The notes under the pieces are model-generated. The model ran no database searches. It was not told the DNA's origin and was given only the letters and a program-made list of their open reading frames with translations. Positions 1 through 9,302 of a stretch of 38,015 bases of DNA are shown piece by piece. Made by a program: the position numbers and the translations under genes. The DNA is from Oscillospiraceae bacterium. GTDB lineage: Bacteria > Bacillota > Clostridia > Oscillospirales > Acutalibacteraceae. The stretch is taken from NCBI GenBank assembly GCA_031265995.1, contig JAISBW010000009.1:1-38015 (forward strand), written 5' to 3'. How positions within the stretch are numbered: the stretch's first letter is position 1; each line of letters starts with the position of its first letter.

Positions 1-303
1 ACCGTAGGATTTGCAGTGCAATCGGAGGTGTTCCGCCATTTAAAAAAAGAGAAGAATACTATAATAATATTAAGGATTCTGTAGCTTGAAACTCATTGTA
101 ACTGAATTTGACAATTTCAAGCCGAGAGAAAAACCAAGGCACAAAATATCAAAAATTTTGTTGAGAAGATTAAGGAGAATGGCGAGCTAATAACAGAATT
201 CAGTAAAGAGATGTTCTTTGCGACGGTTGAGAAAATAACGATAAGTTCTGACGATAAAAAAGTGGTGGTGTTTAAGAATGGGACGGAAATAGAAGTTATG
301 TAA
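1..303 (+). pseudogene. Remnant of a large serine recombinase (C-terminal end)
   Basis: The frame from 145 to the TAA at 301-303 encodes 52 residues that match the usual C-terminus of clostridial large serine recombinases: an ITEF...FFATVEKITI stretch followed by VVVFKNGTEIEVM. Upstream (about 10-115) pieces resembling a zinc-ribbon (ICS...GGVFRHLKKREE) appear only if the frame is changed, and a stop at 88-90 interrupts them. The gene starts outside the window. I read it as a decayed site-specific recombinase. The family call rests on the C-terminal motif alone. Confidence 0.6.
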
Positions 304-349
304 GGAATGTGAATCTAAATGAAAGTTAGAATGCCAAAATTGTTTTGCA

Positions 350-463
350 ATGGTAACTGAATTCAACCAAGATTTATTTTTGTCTATGATTGAAAGAATA
401 ACGGTTTCTGATGACAGGACTTTAACCTTTATTTTTAAAAATGGAATTGAAATTAAAGTTTAG
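350..463 (+). pseudogene. Second serine recombinase C-terminal tail
   Basis: An open stretch from ATG 350 to TAG 461-463 encodes 37 residues (MVTEFNQDLFLSMIERITVS, then a TFIFKNGIEIKV end). It is a diverged copy of the C-terminal tail that ends at 303, only 46 bases upstream. It lacks catalytic, recombinase and zinc-ribbon domains and cannot be functional alone. Two recombinase tails in tandem suggest two related elements integrated next to each other, or one duplicated end. Confidence 0.55.
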
Positions 464-498
464 AAAAAATGGCGTATTTACTGTATTTGTTAGCCTGG

Positions 499-545
499 TG
501 CACAATTAAACTTTTCCTTTGAGGTGTGTGCACAATTACACTTTT
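499..545. repeat. Direct repeat GTGCACAATTAMACTTTT, two copies
   Basis: Two near-identical 18-base copies (GTGCACAATTAAACTTTT at about 499-516 and GTGCACAATTACACTTTT at about 528-545) lie in the same orientation. Repeated short motifs of this kind occur at the ends of some insertion sequences, and the surroundings are full of mobile-element remnants. A leftover transposon end is therefore plausible, but no transposase of a matching family is seen. Confidence 0.45.
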
Positions 546-596
546 GGGTTCAAAAATTTGAAAAATCAGACTTTAAAATTCTTGCCAAAATGCTGA

Positions 597-619
597 AAAC
601 CGCAGTATTACTGCGGTTT
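597..619 (-). terminator. Hairpin terminator after tRNA-Val
   Basis: A perfect 9-bp stem (AAACCGCAG / CTGCGGTTT) with a 5-base loop lies about 30 bases downstream of the tRNA-Val gene on the minus strand. It is followed in that direction by a T-rich stretch (TTTTCAGCATTTT). Position and shape fit an intrinsic terminator of the tRNA transcript. Confidence 0.6.
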
Positions 620-648
620 GGGCTTGTATTAAAATTGGGGTTTGATGA

Positions 649-725
649 TGGTGGGAACGACAGGACTCGAACCTGTGACCTCCTGCTTGTAAGGCAAGCG
701 CTCTAACCGGCTGAGCTACGCTCCC
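649..725 (-). tRNA. tRNA-Val (anticodon UAC)
   Basis: Read on the minus strand this folds into a full cloverleaf. The acceptor stem is GGGAGCG/CGTTCCC, the D arm GCTC...GAGC, the anticodon stem CTTGC/GCAGG with loop CTTACAA (anticodon UAC, valine), and the T arm ACAGG-TTCGAGT-CCTGT. The discriminator A is followed by an encoded CCA at 649-651. A promoter with 17-bp spacing lies upstream and a hairpin terminator downstream, so it appears to be a single-gene transcript. It stands between mobile-element remnants, consistent with tRNA genes being integration hot spots. Confidence 0.95.
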
Positions 726-757
726 TTTATAAACGCGTGACCAATCTGTTCTGCTCC

Positions 758-786
758 ACTCTATCAAAATAAGTTTAAAATGTCAA
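758..786 (-). promoter_or_regulatory. Promoter of tRNA-Val
   Basis: On the minus strand TTGACA (781-786) and TAGAGT (758-763) are separated by exactly 17 bp. The -10 box lies 32 bases before the first tRNA base. This is a good sigma-A type promoter. Confidence 0.65.
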
Positions 787-1060
787 CACGTTTGAAGACA
801 CGTCAAGAATTACGAAAAATCTCATGTGTATTATAGTGCACATCAATTTGAAAGTGTGATTAGGAGCGTCTCTAAAAATAGCAAACTGATGCATATGAAG
901 ACGAAGTCGTCGTTTAACGTTTGACCAAAAATTTTCAATAGGATTTAAGTCAGGAGAATATGGAGGTAAAAAAAAACACTTTAAAGCCGTATTCATCAGC
1001 GATACCATATAGCATTTTAACTTATTGCAGAACATAACCACAGTGTTTTAATCATTCTAA
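775..1060 (-). pseudogene. IS630-family transposase remnant (C-terminal part)
   Basis: The minus strand encodes FLPPYSPDLNPIENFWSNVK, the hallmark end of the IS630/Tc1-mariner DDE domain including the last catalytic Glu. Just upstream, the expected preceding residues (ADEYGFKVFF) are found in a neighbouring frame across a T run, so a frameshift is present. The N-terminal half and the catalytic Asp residues are missing. The rest of 1061-1200 shows no gene. IS630 elements target TA, which may matter for the short inverted-repeat elements in this window. Confidence 0.7.
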
Positions 1061-1200
1061 AATATCATTTAAACCACTTTCGTCTGAAGACGGGGGATTT
1101 AAACCTGGCACATGGAAATTAAAAAATATTTTAAATTAAAATCAATATTTTAACAATGAATTTGGTTGGCGAGCTGTCTCGTACGTTTGTTGTGTGCGTA

Positions 1201-2190
1201 CTATGAGTTTATCTTTTCTTTTTGAAAAAAAATAGGCATAATTTTTTGATTTTCAATCAATATCGCTTCGGCACCGTAATAATTAAGAATGTCCGAAATT
1301 TCATTAATTTCGAGAAGAGCGCAAACATAAGAAAGTACACACGAAACCACGCCGTCTGAATGAAAAACATAAATTGGGCGCGTATTTTCTTTTATTTCTC
1401 CTGTTTTTGAATTTATTATCTTGCTTTTTTCATTATTGTTCAATTTTATTCCGGAACTAGCGACAAATCCACTTTCCATTTCAGCTGATGCAATAGATTT
1501 GCCGTCATGCATTATTGGAACAATAAATTTTCTTTTACTCGATTCGCTGTTATAAACACCGGTCACATTTCCAATGGATATACTTCCCCAACTCAAATTG
1601 CAATTTTGATATATTTCTATTGCCTTTTGACAAGCGGCACCATTTAAAATCGGCTCAAGAGTAACAGAAAGATTAGAATCTGCAAGCATAATTCTCCATG
1701 AATCTCTTTCTATTTTAATTTTTCGATAATTTATCGATTCAACGGCTTCTAATAATTCGCTTCTTTTTGGCGTTGATATAAAATTTGAATTAAGTCCGTA
1801 AAGTTTTATTATTTTTAAACAAGTAGGATCAAATATCCCATGAGTTCTTTTGGCGATGCTAATAACCTTTTCCAAAACTCCCACAGTCAAATCGGAAGAT
1901 TTAATCCATTTCGACCCTGCATTGCTATTCAATCTTTCTATATCGGAATCTTTTATTTCATATGAAAGAGTTTCTTCCAGCCTAGAAATTTCATCCTTAA
2001 CCTTCTCGGTAGCTTTTTTTGAGTTTTCTCCAAAAACAGTCTGTTTTGATTTGTTTCCCATCAAAATAGATGAACAGATATACGGCTTATTATTTTGTTC
2101 GATTCCAATATAAACTAGAACAACAACCACTACAACACACACCAAGGTCACAAACCATGGCAAGCTGTTCTTCAAACTAGTCTTGTTCAT
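1201..2190 (-). CDS. ApbE-like protein, degenerate active site, N-terminal membrane anchor
   Basis: Resembles the ApbE family (FAD:protein FMN transferase), which flavinylates Thr residues of membrane NQR/RNF proteins outside the cytoplasmic membrane. Read from ATG 2190 it has 329 residues, the family's usual length. Residues 12-30 form one hydrophobic segment, so a membrane-anchored extracytoplasmic protein is likely. The FDPTCLKIIKLYG block matches the ApbE GxFDPT...LWGF motif. However, the usual LDLGGIAKGYA block reads LEPILNGAACQKA, and the C-terminal DAxxT metal/flavin block reads VVSCVLSYVCALL, so key Asp residues are lost. The open frame continues upstream to 2406 only through the inverted-repeat element at 2236-2396, and no Shine-Dalgarno supports a start there. 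The site before 2190 also lacks a clear Shine-Dalgarno. Either a diverged enzyme or a non-catalytic relic. Confidence 0.65.
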   Translation of the reverse strand: MNKTSLKNSLPWFVTLVCVVVVVVLVYIGIEQNNKPYICSSILMGNKSKQTVFGENSKKATEKVKDEISRLEETLSYEIKDSDIERLNSNAGSKWIKSSDLTVGVLEKVISIAKRTHGIFDPTCLKIIKLYGLNSNFISTPKRSELLEAVESINYRKIKIERDSWRIMLADSNLSVTLEPILNGAACQKAIEIYQNCNLSWGSISIGNVTGVYNSESSKRKFIVPIMHDGKSIASAEMESGFVASSGIKLNNNEKSKIINSKTGEIKENTRPIYVFHSDGVVSCVLSYVCALLEINEISDILNYYGAEAILIENQKIMPIFFQKEKINS

Positions 2191-2235
2191 CACTTTTTGC
2201 TTTATATTGCTATTTATCTTTTTTAACAAGTGTTG

Positions 2236-2396
2236 GAACCTGTATTCAAAAGGATCAAAATACCTAATTTTCAATATTTTTTTCAAAATTTTGTCAAAAA
2301 TGCTCAGAACACGTAAAGCATTCATCGCGCCTTTTTTTCTTATTTCGAAGAAAAATTCTTCGAAAACTTGGAATTTGCCCTTTTGAATACAGGTTC
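2236..2396. mobile_element. Inverted-repeat element (MITE-like), copy 1
   Basis: 161 bp bounded by GAACCTGTATTCAAAAGG and its inverse CCTTTTGAATACAGGTTC. The interior holds further palindromes (for example TTCGAAGAAAAATTCTTCGAA). It shares most of its sequence with the copies at 16083, 19375, 23572 (inverted) and 37898. It lies between pnp and the apbE-like gene and supplies an open but probably untranslated extension to the latter. It has no transposase and looks like a non-autonomous element. The right end is followed by TTAA. Confidence 0.85.
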
Positions 2397-2453
2397 TTAA
2401 ACTCAAATATCATTTTGTTCTTCTCAAAGCAAAATCCACCAAAAATTACAAAA

Positions 2454-4547
2454 TTAGACAAAATTTTTAACTTCAGAAACTTGCTTAAGGTTTATCCGAC
2501 CTTTCGAATCAAAATCTATAACTTTTACCGTGATCACATCACCGACTTTCAAACCAATCGAAGTTTGATTTTTTTTACCATCGAAAAATTTAGGTATACG
2601 GCACATTCCTTCTTTTCCAGGCACAAGTTCAACAAATACCCCAAAATCAGTAACCTTTGTAACACGACCATCAAAAATTTCACCTGGAGTTAAATCGCGG
2701 ACAATCGAGTTAATAAATTTAACCGCATCATAACAGTTGGAAATATCAGAAGACATAACAAAAACACGCCCTTCGTCTTCGATCTCAACCTTAACTTTAA
2801 AATCAGAACAAATCTTCTGTACAATCTTTCCGCCAGAACCTATAACCTCACGAATCTTATTAACTGGAACATTCGTCACAAGAACTTTTGGGGCATATTT
2901 CGAAAGCTCTTTTCGAGGTGAATTTATTGTTTTTAAAATAACTTCATCAAGAATTTTAATCCTTGCTTTTTTGGTTTTTTCAAGCGCCTCTTTTAAAATT
3001 TCAAATGTTAACCCATCAATTTTTAAATCCATTTGAATAGCTGTTATTCCGGATCTAGTGCCTGCAACTTTGAAATCCATATCTCCGAAAAAATCTTCTA
3101 TCCCTTGAATATCAACAAACGTGCGCCAATTCGTTCCATCAGACACAAGTCCGCACGAAATCCCTGCAACGGGTTCGGAAATCGGTACCCCGGCGTCCAT
3201 AAGCGCAAGAGTGGAGCCACAAACGGCACCTTGCGAAGTTGAGCCGTTCGAAGATAAAACCTCAGAAACTAGCCTTACAGTGTAAGGAAAATCATCTACA
3301 GAAGGAATTACCGGCTCAAGAGCGCGTTCGGCGAGTGCGCCGTGACCTATTTCGCGTCTATTTGGCGCTCGGCTCGGGCGAGTTTCGCCAACGGAAAAAG
3401 AAGGAAAATTATAATGATGCATATATCGCTTGCTTTCTTCTTCCGAAATATCATCGATCGTCTGATTATCGCGCATCGAGCCAAGTGTAACAGCAGTTAA
3501 AACCTGGGTCATACCGCGCGAAAAAATCCCAGAACCATGTGCGCGCGGTAAAATGCCAACTTCTGCGCACAATTCTCGAATTTCATCAAGCTTTCTATCA
3601 TCAACACGCTTGTCTTCAAAAAGCCATTTTCTTACAATTTCTTTTTGAAGTTTATAAAGTATTTGAGAAATTTCAGATTCTTTTCCAATATAAATTTCTG
3701 AAAATTTACAAACCGTCTCTTTACAAATCGCCCTGACCGATTCATCACGTATGGACTTTTTCTTGCAAAAAAGAGAAGATTTAAGCTTTTGCTTTGCAAA
3801 TGATTTAACATCTTGCACCATTTCCACGTCAAAATCAATTGAATCGAAAACACACTTACGTTTCCCAATTTCTTGTTTAATTTTGTTTATAAACTTTATA
3901 ATTTTAAGATTAGAATCATGCGCTTTCACGATTGAATTAAAAATAATTTCATCTTTTATGCAATCCGCACCAGCTTCAATCATAACAACTTTCTCAGAAG
4001 CGGAAACAACCGTTAGTTCCATTGATGACAACACGCGCTGTTTGAAATCAGGATTTATAATAATCTTTTCGTCTATAAGACCCACAGATACACCACATAC
4101 CGGACCATTCCAAGGAATATCGGAAATACTCAAGGCAATTGAAGCGCCAATCACAGCAGTTAATTCCGGAGAACAATCTTCATCTACAGACATAACGGTG
4201 CAAACCACGGAAACATCATTACGAGATGACCCAGAAAACAACGGTCTGATGCACCTATCAATGAGCCTTGCGGTAAGTATAGCTTTTTCCGAAGGCTTCC
4301 CTTCTCTTTTTAGAAACGAACCTGGAATTTTGCCGACAGAATAAAGCTTTTCCTCAAAATCAACTGAAAGTGGGAAAAAATCTATTCCTGACCTTGGTTC
4401 TTTTGAAGCGGTAACGACAACAAGAACAGCCGTATCGCCATATCTTACAAAGCAAGATCCGTTTGCCAACTGCGCCATCTTACCCGTTTCGACGACTAAT
4501 TTTCTCCCTTCAAATTCTATTTCAAATCTCTTAAAATCTTCAAACAA
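2454..4547 (-). CDS. pnp: Polyribonucleotide nucleotidyltransferase (PNPase)
   Basis: 3'-to-5' phosphorolytic exoribonuclease of cytoplasmic mRNA decay. The 697-residue length is typical. Two RNase PH domains (about 10-140 and 320-550) flank an all-helical linker. The second contains FFGDMDFKVAGT near residue 487, with the catalytic Asp residues. A KH domain follows (GSGGK loop, about 555-615), then a C-terminal S1 domain (EIFDGRVTKVTDFGVFVELV, about 620-692). The start is TTG at 4547, supported by AGGAG six bases upstream; no nearby ATG fits. It follows rpsO by about 50 bp, the classical rpsO-pnp order. A repeat element lies just downstream. Confidence 0.97.
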   Translation of the reverse strand: MFEDFKRFEIEFEGRKLVVETGKMAQLANGSCFVRYGDTAVLVVVTASKEPRSGIDFFPLSVDFEEKLYSVGKIPGSFLKREGKPSEKAILTARLIDRCIRPLFSGSSRNDVSVVCTVMSVDEDCSPELTAVIGASIALSISDIPWNGPVCGVSVGLIDEKIIINPDFKQRVLSSMELTVVSASEKVVMIEAGADCIKDEIIFNSIVKAHDSNLKIIKFINKIKQEIGKRKCVFDSIDFDVEMVQDVKSFAKQKLKSSLFCKKKSIRDESVRAICKETVCKFSEIYIGKESEISQILYKLQKEIVRKWLFEDKRVDDRKLDEIRELCAEVGILPRAHGSGIFSRGMTQVLTAVTLGSMRDNQTIDDISEEESKRYMHHYNFPSFSVGETRPSRAPNRREIGHGALAERALEPVIPSVDDFPYTVRLVSEVLSSNGSTSQGAVCGSTLALMDAGVPISEPVAGISCGLVSDGTNWRTFVDIQGIEDFFGDMDFKVAGTRSGITAIQMDLKIDGLTFEILKEALEKTKKARIKILDEVILKTINSPRKELSKYAPKVLVTNVPVNKIREVIGSGGKIVQKICSDFKVKVEIEDEGRVFVMSSDISNCYDAVKFINSIVRDLTPGEIFDGRVTKVTDFGVFVELVPGKEGMCRIPKFFDGKKNQTSIGLKVGDVITVKVIDFDSKGRINLKQVSEVKNFV

Positions 4548-4598
4548 CCCGTACTCCTAAAATACCAAGTACTACAGCATTTCTTAATATGAAAAAAA

Positions 4599-4862
4599 CT
4601 ACTTCCTTATTCCGAGCTTCGCAATAATTTCACGGTATCTATCAATATCACACTTAATAAGGTAGTTAAGAAGACGGCGACGCCGCCCAATCATCAAAAA
4701 GAGACCTCTTCTTGAGTGGTGATCTTTCTTGTGTGCTTTGAGATGCTCAGTCAAATCACTAATTCTTTTCGAAATAACGGCAATTTGAACTTCCGAAGAA
4801 CCTGTATCTTTTTCATGATGAGCATTATCTGAAATTATCTTTTGCTTTTCCTGCTTAATCAA
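4599..4862 (-). CDS. rpsO: 30S ribosomal protein S15
   Basis: Small-subunit protein binding the central domain of 16S rRNA. The frame contains [25 protein letters not shown] and [10 protein letters not shown], diagnostic of S15. The start is TTG at 4862, giving 87 residues (family about 88); GGGAGG lies seven bases upstream. A longer open frame to 4877 would put the Shine-Dalgarno inside the coding region. It is followed by pnp, as in most bacteria. Confidence 0.96.
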   Translation of the reverse strand: MIKQEKQKIISDNAHHEKDTGSSEVQIAVISKRISDLTEHLKAHKKDHHSRRGLFLMIGRRRRLLNYLIKCDIDRYREIIAKLGIRK

Positions 4863-4944
4863 CGCAAACCCTCCCAATTCGCCGTAAAAATCTCCTAAAT
4901 TATAAAAATAAATCCAAGATTTCCTGCGAGCGATCCATTTTATC

Positions 4945-7053
4945 TTACATTAAATGAAATGAAATCGCAAGACTTGCAAAAACAATAGCGACCATTGAAG
5001 TTAATTTTATTAAAATATTAATGGCCGGACCCGAAGTATCTTTAAAAGGATCTCCAACGGTATCACCCACTACGGCGGACTTATGGCTTTCCGATCCTTT
5101 TCCGCCAAAATTTCCTGACTCGATATATTTCTTTGCGTTATCCCAAGCACCACCCGAATTGGACATCATTACTGCCAAAACAAAACCCGACATAGTTGTT
5201 CCGGCAAGAAGACCCGAAACACCGTTAACGCCAAGAATAAAACCAACAACAATTGGTGTTAAAACAGCAATAACCGAAGGAAGTATCATAAGTTTAATTG
5301 AAGCTCGAGCACAAATATCAACGCAAGAACTATAATCTGGGTCGGCAGTGCCCTCCATAAGCCCTGCAATACTTTTAAATTGTCTTCTTACTTCGTGAAC
5401 TATACTCATTGCCGCGCGCCCGACAGCATCCATGGTTAACGCAGCAAAAAGAAACGGAAGCATCGTACCGACAAAAAGACCAACCAGCACGGACGGATTT
5501 ATTATATTAAGATTAAGTCTAAGAGTAGGGGAAATAATCCTTGTTTGAGTAATATAAGCTGCAATCAACACAAGCGAAGTAAGCGCCGCAGAACCTATCG
5601 CAAAACCCTTTCCTGTTGCTGCCGTCGTATTGCCGAGAGCGTCAAGGGCATCCGTACGCTGCCTTATTTCATCGCCAAGCTCTGACATTTCAGCGATCCC
5701 TCCGGCGTTATCCGCAATCGGACCGTAAGCATCCGTCGCCAAAGTAATACCCAGAGTCGAAAGCATCCCGACCGCCGTTATCCCAACACCGTAAAGTCCC
5801 CTGTTGAAACCTACCATGCTCGTCATATTTCCGCCGCAAGCGAAAAAACTTATCAAAATTGCCGCACTTATAATCAAAACAGGGCAAACAGTGGAAAGCA
5901 TCCCGAGTGACAATCCGCCGATTACAACCGTTCCGGCGCCTGTTTCAGAGGATTTGGCTAAATCCCTGGTAAGCCTGTAACTAGAAGAAGTGAAATACTC
6001 AGTCACGAAGCCAATCGCTACGCCCGCCAAAATCCCTGAAATAACGGAATAGAAAAAACCTATGTTTGACGGCAAAAAGAAATTGATCACAAAATAAGCA
6101 GCAATAGACATAAAAATAGAACTTGCCCAAGTCCCTGTTCTTAAAGATCGCAATAAATCTTTCTGATTTGAGTTTTCTTTAGCTTTGACAAAAAAAGTTC
6201 CCGCAATTGAAACAATAATACCAACCGCTGAAATAATCATGGGAACAATCACACCGGCCATTCCCAAGCCCGCAGCCAAAGATAGCGCCGAAGCCGAAAC
6301 GATTGCGCTTATATAAGATTCATAAAGATCTGCACCCATGCCGGCAACATCGCCGACATTATCGCCGACATTATCCGCAATAACCGCAGGATTACGGGGA
6401 TCGTCTTCGGGAATCCCAATTTCGATTTTTCCTACTAAATCTGCGCCAACATCCGCCGCCTTCGTAAATATTCCGCCGCCAACTCTGGCAAAAAGCGACA
6501 TACACGAAACGCCCATACCAAAAGTCAACATGTCCGATGTTATTTTTTGGATTAAAACAACATCATTTCTAACCGCATCAATGGAAGTGTACCAAAATCT
6601 TAAAAAGAAAAACCACAAGGAAAGCCCGAGCAAACCGAGACCAACCACTGAAAAACCTACTACACTCCCCGCAGAAAAAGCCACCTTCAAACCTTTGGCA
6701 AGACCACTTTGAGCCGCGGACACAGTACGCAAATTTGCCATAGTAGCAGTTCTCATGCCAACAAAACCCGAAAGTGCAGAAAGAAAACCACCGAGCAAAA
6801 AAACGTAAGGCACAAACTTTCCTACATATTCAAATACTGAAAGAATCAATAAAATAAAAAAGACAACTGCAAAAAATATAGAAACACTCTTATACTGGCG
6901 GGTTAAATAGGCGGAAGCACCACGACGTATAGCTTCCGATATTTTTTTTGCCTTTTCATTACCAGAAGGGTATTTCTTAACATTAACAAACAAAAATCCC
7001 GCAAAAAATAAAGCGACAAACGCCGAAGCTAACACAAACAAAACCGATTCCAT
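4945..7053 (-). CDS. hppA: Membrane-bound ion-pumping pyrophosphatase, K+-dependent type
   Basis: Hydrolyses pyrophosphate and pumps H+ (or Na+) across the cytoplasmic membrane. 702 residues with about 16 hydrophobic helices. The active-site loops are intact: [18 protein letters not shown], then [20 protein letters not shown], and a C-terminal [34 protein letters not shown] carries Ala where K+-independent pumps carry Lys, so potassium dependence is expected. Whether it pumps H+ or Na+ cannot be told by eye. ATG at 7053 has GGAGG six bases upstream; a TTG directly before it is less likely. It lies 78 bp downstream of rplQ. Such a pump lets an energy-limited anaerobe recover energy from biosynthetic pyrophosphate. 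Confidence 0.96.
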   Translation of the reverse strand: MESVLFVLASAFVALFFAGFLFVNVKKYPSGNEKAKKISEAIRRGASAYLTRQYKSVSIFFAVVFFILLILSVFEYVGKFVPYVFLLGGFLSALSGFVGMRTATMANLRTVSAAQSGLAKGLKVAFSAGSVVGFSVVGLGLLGLSLWFFFLRFWYTSIDAVRNDVVLIQKITSDMLTFGMGVSCMSLFARVGGGIFTKAADVGADLVGKIEIGIPEDDPRNPAVIADNVGDNVGDVAGMGADLYESYISAIVSASALSLAAGLGMAGVIVPMIISAVGIIVSIAGTFFVKAKENSNQKDLLRSLRTGTWASSIFMSIAAYFVINFFLPSNIGFFYSVISGILAGVAIGFVTEYFTSSSYRLTRDLAKSSETGAGTVVIGGLSLGMLSTVCPVLIISAAILISFFACGGNMTSMVGFNRGLYGVGITAVGMLSTLGITLATDAYGPIADNAGGIAEMSELGDEIRQRTDALDALGNTTAATGKGFAIGSAALTSLVLIAAYITQTRIISPTLRLNLNIINPSVLVGLFVGTMLPFLFAALTMDAVGRAAMSIVHEVRRQFKSIAGLMEGTADPDYSSCVDICARASIKLMILPSVIAVLTPIVVGFILGVNGVSGLLAGTTMSGFVLAVMMSNSGGAWDNAKKYIESGNFGGKGSESHKSAVVGDTVGDPFKDTSGPAINILIKLTSMVAIVFASLAISFHLM

Positions 7054-7131
7054 CAAAAACCTCCGCTAAACCACGTCTTATAAATAACAAACCTTTAACA
7101 TATAAATTCTATTTCGAACATTTGCCGAAAA

Positions 7132-7473
7132 TTAAGCAGAAAATTCAATAATAGCCATCTCTGCAGCATCCCCGCGTCTTGGTCCTAATTTGATAATCCG
7201 CGTAAAACCGCCTTTTCGTTCGGCGAACCTAGGAGCAATCTTATCAAAAAGCTTTTTGACGGTATTTTCATTTTTAATAAACGATAAAACATAACGCTTA
7301 TTATGCAGCGTATTAACACGTGCCCTAGAAATATATTTATCTGCCAAAACACTAAGCTCTTTGGCTTTTTGCAGCGTTGTAGTAATTCTCTCATTTTCGA
7401 TTAAAAACATAACCAAATTTTTAAGCAAAGCCAACCTATGATCAGTTTTTCTTCCAATTTTTCTTGCGTACAC
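7132..7473 (-). CDS. rplQ: 50S ribosomal protein L17
   Basis: Large-subunit protein near the exit tunnel. The YARKIGRKTDHRLALLKNLV N-terminus and RRGDAAEMAIIEF C-terminus are typical. GTG at 7473 is chosen because AAGAGGTGAT lies just upstream and the resulting 113 residues match the bacterial family; the open frame up to 7509 has no ribosome binding site. Last ribosomal gene of the cluster, 47 bp downstream of rpoA. Confidence 0.96.
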   Translation of the reverse strand: MYARKIGRKTDHRLALLKNLVMFLIENERITTTLQKAKELSVLADKYISRARVNTLHNKRYVLSFIKNENTVKKLFDKIAPRFAERKGGFTRIIKLGPRRGDAAEMAIIEFSA

Positions 7474-7520
7474 TCGTATCACCTCTTTAGCGAAAATCGC
7501 GCCGAACAATTTTATAATTT

Positions 7521-8549
7521 TTATTGAGATTCGTTCTCAAAATCTTCTTCTTGATCCGACAAACTATTAACTTCTTCAGATTTAGAATCTTCACCAGAAA
7601 CTTCCGTTTTATTAACTTTGGGCGAATTCCAACCAAAACCTTTAAGTTTTTCCATTACTTCATCAAAAGACTTTTTGCCTAAATTTCTAATTTTTGAAAT
7701 TTCCTCAGAATCCATTCCCATCAAATCTTTAAGAACATTCACACCGGAACGTTTTAAAGAATTATAAGCCCGAACAGAAAAACCAAGATCATCAAGAACA
7801 GTATTTTCATTTATCTCTAAAGTTGCAACTTGACTGTTTGACGGATAAATGAATTTAAGATCCGTAAGGTCGGCAAAAAAATTAAAATGCTCAATAAGTT
7901 CTGAACCCGCAAGTGAAACCGCTTCCTTTGCGGAAAGCACGCCGTTGGTCCAAACTTGAAGAGTAAGACGGTCATAATCCGTCATTTGTCCAACACGCGT
8001 ATTTTCAACATTATAATTAACTTTCAATACAGGAGTAAATATCGAATCAACCGCAATCGCGCCTACATCCAAACGACCCGTAGCACGTCTTTGCTCCGCA
8101 GAAACATAACCTATGCCTCTGCTTAATGTAATTTCCATGCTAATCCTTGCTTCATTTTCAAGTGTAGCTATTATCAAATCAGGATTAAGTATTTCAACAT
8201 CGCTATCTCTTTCGATCATTCCCGCCGTCGCGCAAACCGGACCTTTAACGTTAAGCGATACAATCTTTCTATCACAGTTATTAAGTTTAAAAATTAAACT
8301 CTTTATATTAAGAATAATCTCAGTTACATCTTCTTTTATTCCTGGAATCGTGGAAAACTCATGCACCACACCGGAAATCTTTATAGAACTTGCCGCCGCC
8401 CCAGGCAAAGAAGAAAGAAGCACACGACGCATACTGTTGCCCAAAGTACTTCCAAATCCACGCTCAAGTGGAGCTACGATAAACTCAGCGTAACACAAAT
8501 TATCTTCTGATTCTCGGACATCGATTCGAGTTTTTTCAATATTTGTCAT
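7521..8549 (-). CDS. rpoA: RNA polymerase alpha subunit
   Basis: Assembles the core polymerase through its N-terminal domain (residues about 1-230; FGSTLGNSMRRVLLSSLPG is the dimer interface) and contacts UP elements and activators through the C-terminal helix-hairpin-helix domain (about 245-310; SVRAYNSLKRSGV contains the DNA-contacting Arg, followed by IRNLGKKSFDEV). It carries an acidic extension of about 30 residues after the C-terminal domain, rich in Ser, Glu and Asp. ATG 8549 has AGAGGAG upstream. Total 342 residues. Confidence 0.97.
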   Translation of the reverse strand: MTNIEKTRIDVRESEDNLCYAEFIVAPLERGFGSTLGNSMRRVLLSSLPGAAASSIKISGVVHEFSTIPGIKEDVTEIILNIKSLIFKLNNCDRKIVSLNVKGPVCATAGMIERDSDVEILNPDLIIATLENEARISMEITLSRGIGYVSAEQRRATGRLDVGAIAVDSIFTPVLKVNYNVENTRVGQMTDYDRLTLQVWTNGVLSAKEAVSLAGSELIEHFNFFADLTDLKFIYPSNSQVATLEINENTVLDDLGFSVRAYNSLKRSGVNVLKDLMGMDSEEISKIRNLGKKSFDEVMEKLKGFGWNSPKVNKTEVSGEDSKSEEVNSLSDQEEDFENESQ

Positions 8550-8642
8550 CGAAACTCCTCTGTAAGATTTTTTAAGCTATAAACAAACAAAAACTAATAT
8601 GCCGCAAGTTATTCGGTATCAACTATCAAAAACCCTATGAAA

Positions 8643-9275
8643 CTATTTTGAATACAATTCAATAATAAGGGCTTCTTCAACTTCCAAATCTATATCCTCG
8701 CGCTTTGGTTTATCTATAATTTTTGCCTCAAAATTCTCATTCCCAACGCGCTCAATCCATTTAGGGCATGCACGCAAAGCATTCGAATCTATTATAAATT
8801 TAAGACTTTCTGAATTGCGTCCTTTTTCAGAAACAGATATCAAATCACCGAGACGCACGCGAAAAGAAGGAATATTAACTTTTTTCCCATTAATTTTAAA
8901 CTTTCCGTGAACAAGAAACTGTCTCGCTTGGGCACGAGAATTGCCCCAACCCAAACGATAAATCACGTTGTCAAGTCGTGATTCCAAAATCGCCAGCAAA
9001 TTCTCGCCTGCCTTGCCTTCTTTTATGTGTTCGGCAAAGTCGTAATAATGCTCAAACTGTTTTTCTAAAACTCCATAGTAACGCCTAGCCTTTTGTTTGG
9101 CTCGCAGTTGTAAACCATATTCAGAAGATTTCTTTTTTGAATGTCCATGTTGTCCCGGTGTATTTGAATGCCGTGAAATCGCGCATTTTCCGGAATAGCA
9201 ACGCGAACCTTTCAAAAAAAGCTTCTGCCCTTCGGCGCGGCAAAGCCGACATGAAGCGCCAGTATATCTTGCCAA
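8643..9275 (-). CDS. rpsD: 30S ribosomal protein S4 (zinc-binding form)
   Basis: Primary 16S rRNA binder. The N-terminus has four Cys in CRLCRAEGQKLFLKGSRCYSGKC fashion (C12, C15, C26, C31 approximately), the zinc-binding form. SRLDNVIYRLGWGNSRAQAR begins the S4 RNA-binding domain. The start is TTG at 9275, giving MARYTGASCRLC and 210 residues. AGAGGTG lies about nine bases upstream, and the GTG at 9287 would overlap that site. It sits in the alpha operon between rpsK and rpoA, the usual place in many bacteria. Confidence 0.96.
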   Translation of the reverse strand: MARYTGASCRLCRAEGQKLFLKGSRCYSGKCAISRHSNTPGQHGHSKKKSSEYGLQLRAKQKARRYYGVLEKQFEHYYDFAEHIKEGKAGENLLAILESRLDNVIYRLGWGNSRAQARQFLVHGKFKINGKKVNIPSFRVRLGDLISVSEKGRNSESLKFIIDSNALRACPKWIERVGNENFEAKIIDKPKREDIDLEVEEALIIELYSK

Positions 9276-9302
9276 TCTAACACCCACCTCTTATTCAAAT
9301 TA

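Noticed and set aside
3751-4344. 197-residue plus-strand frame opposite pnp
   Set aside because: Shadow of a highly conserved gene; no ribosome binding site and no family resemblance.
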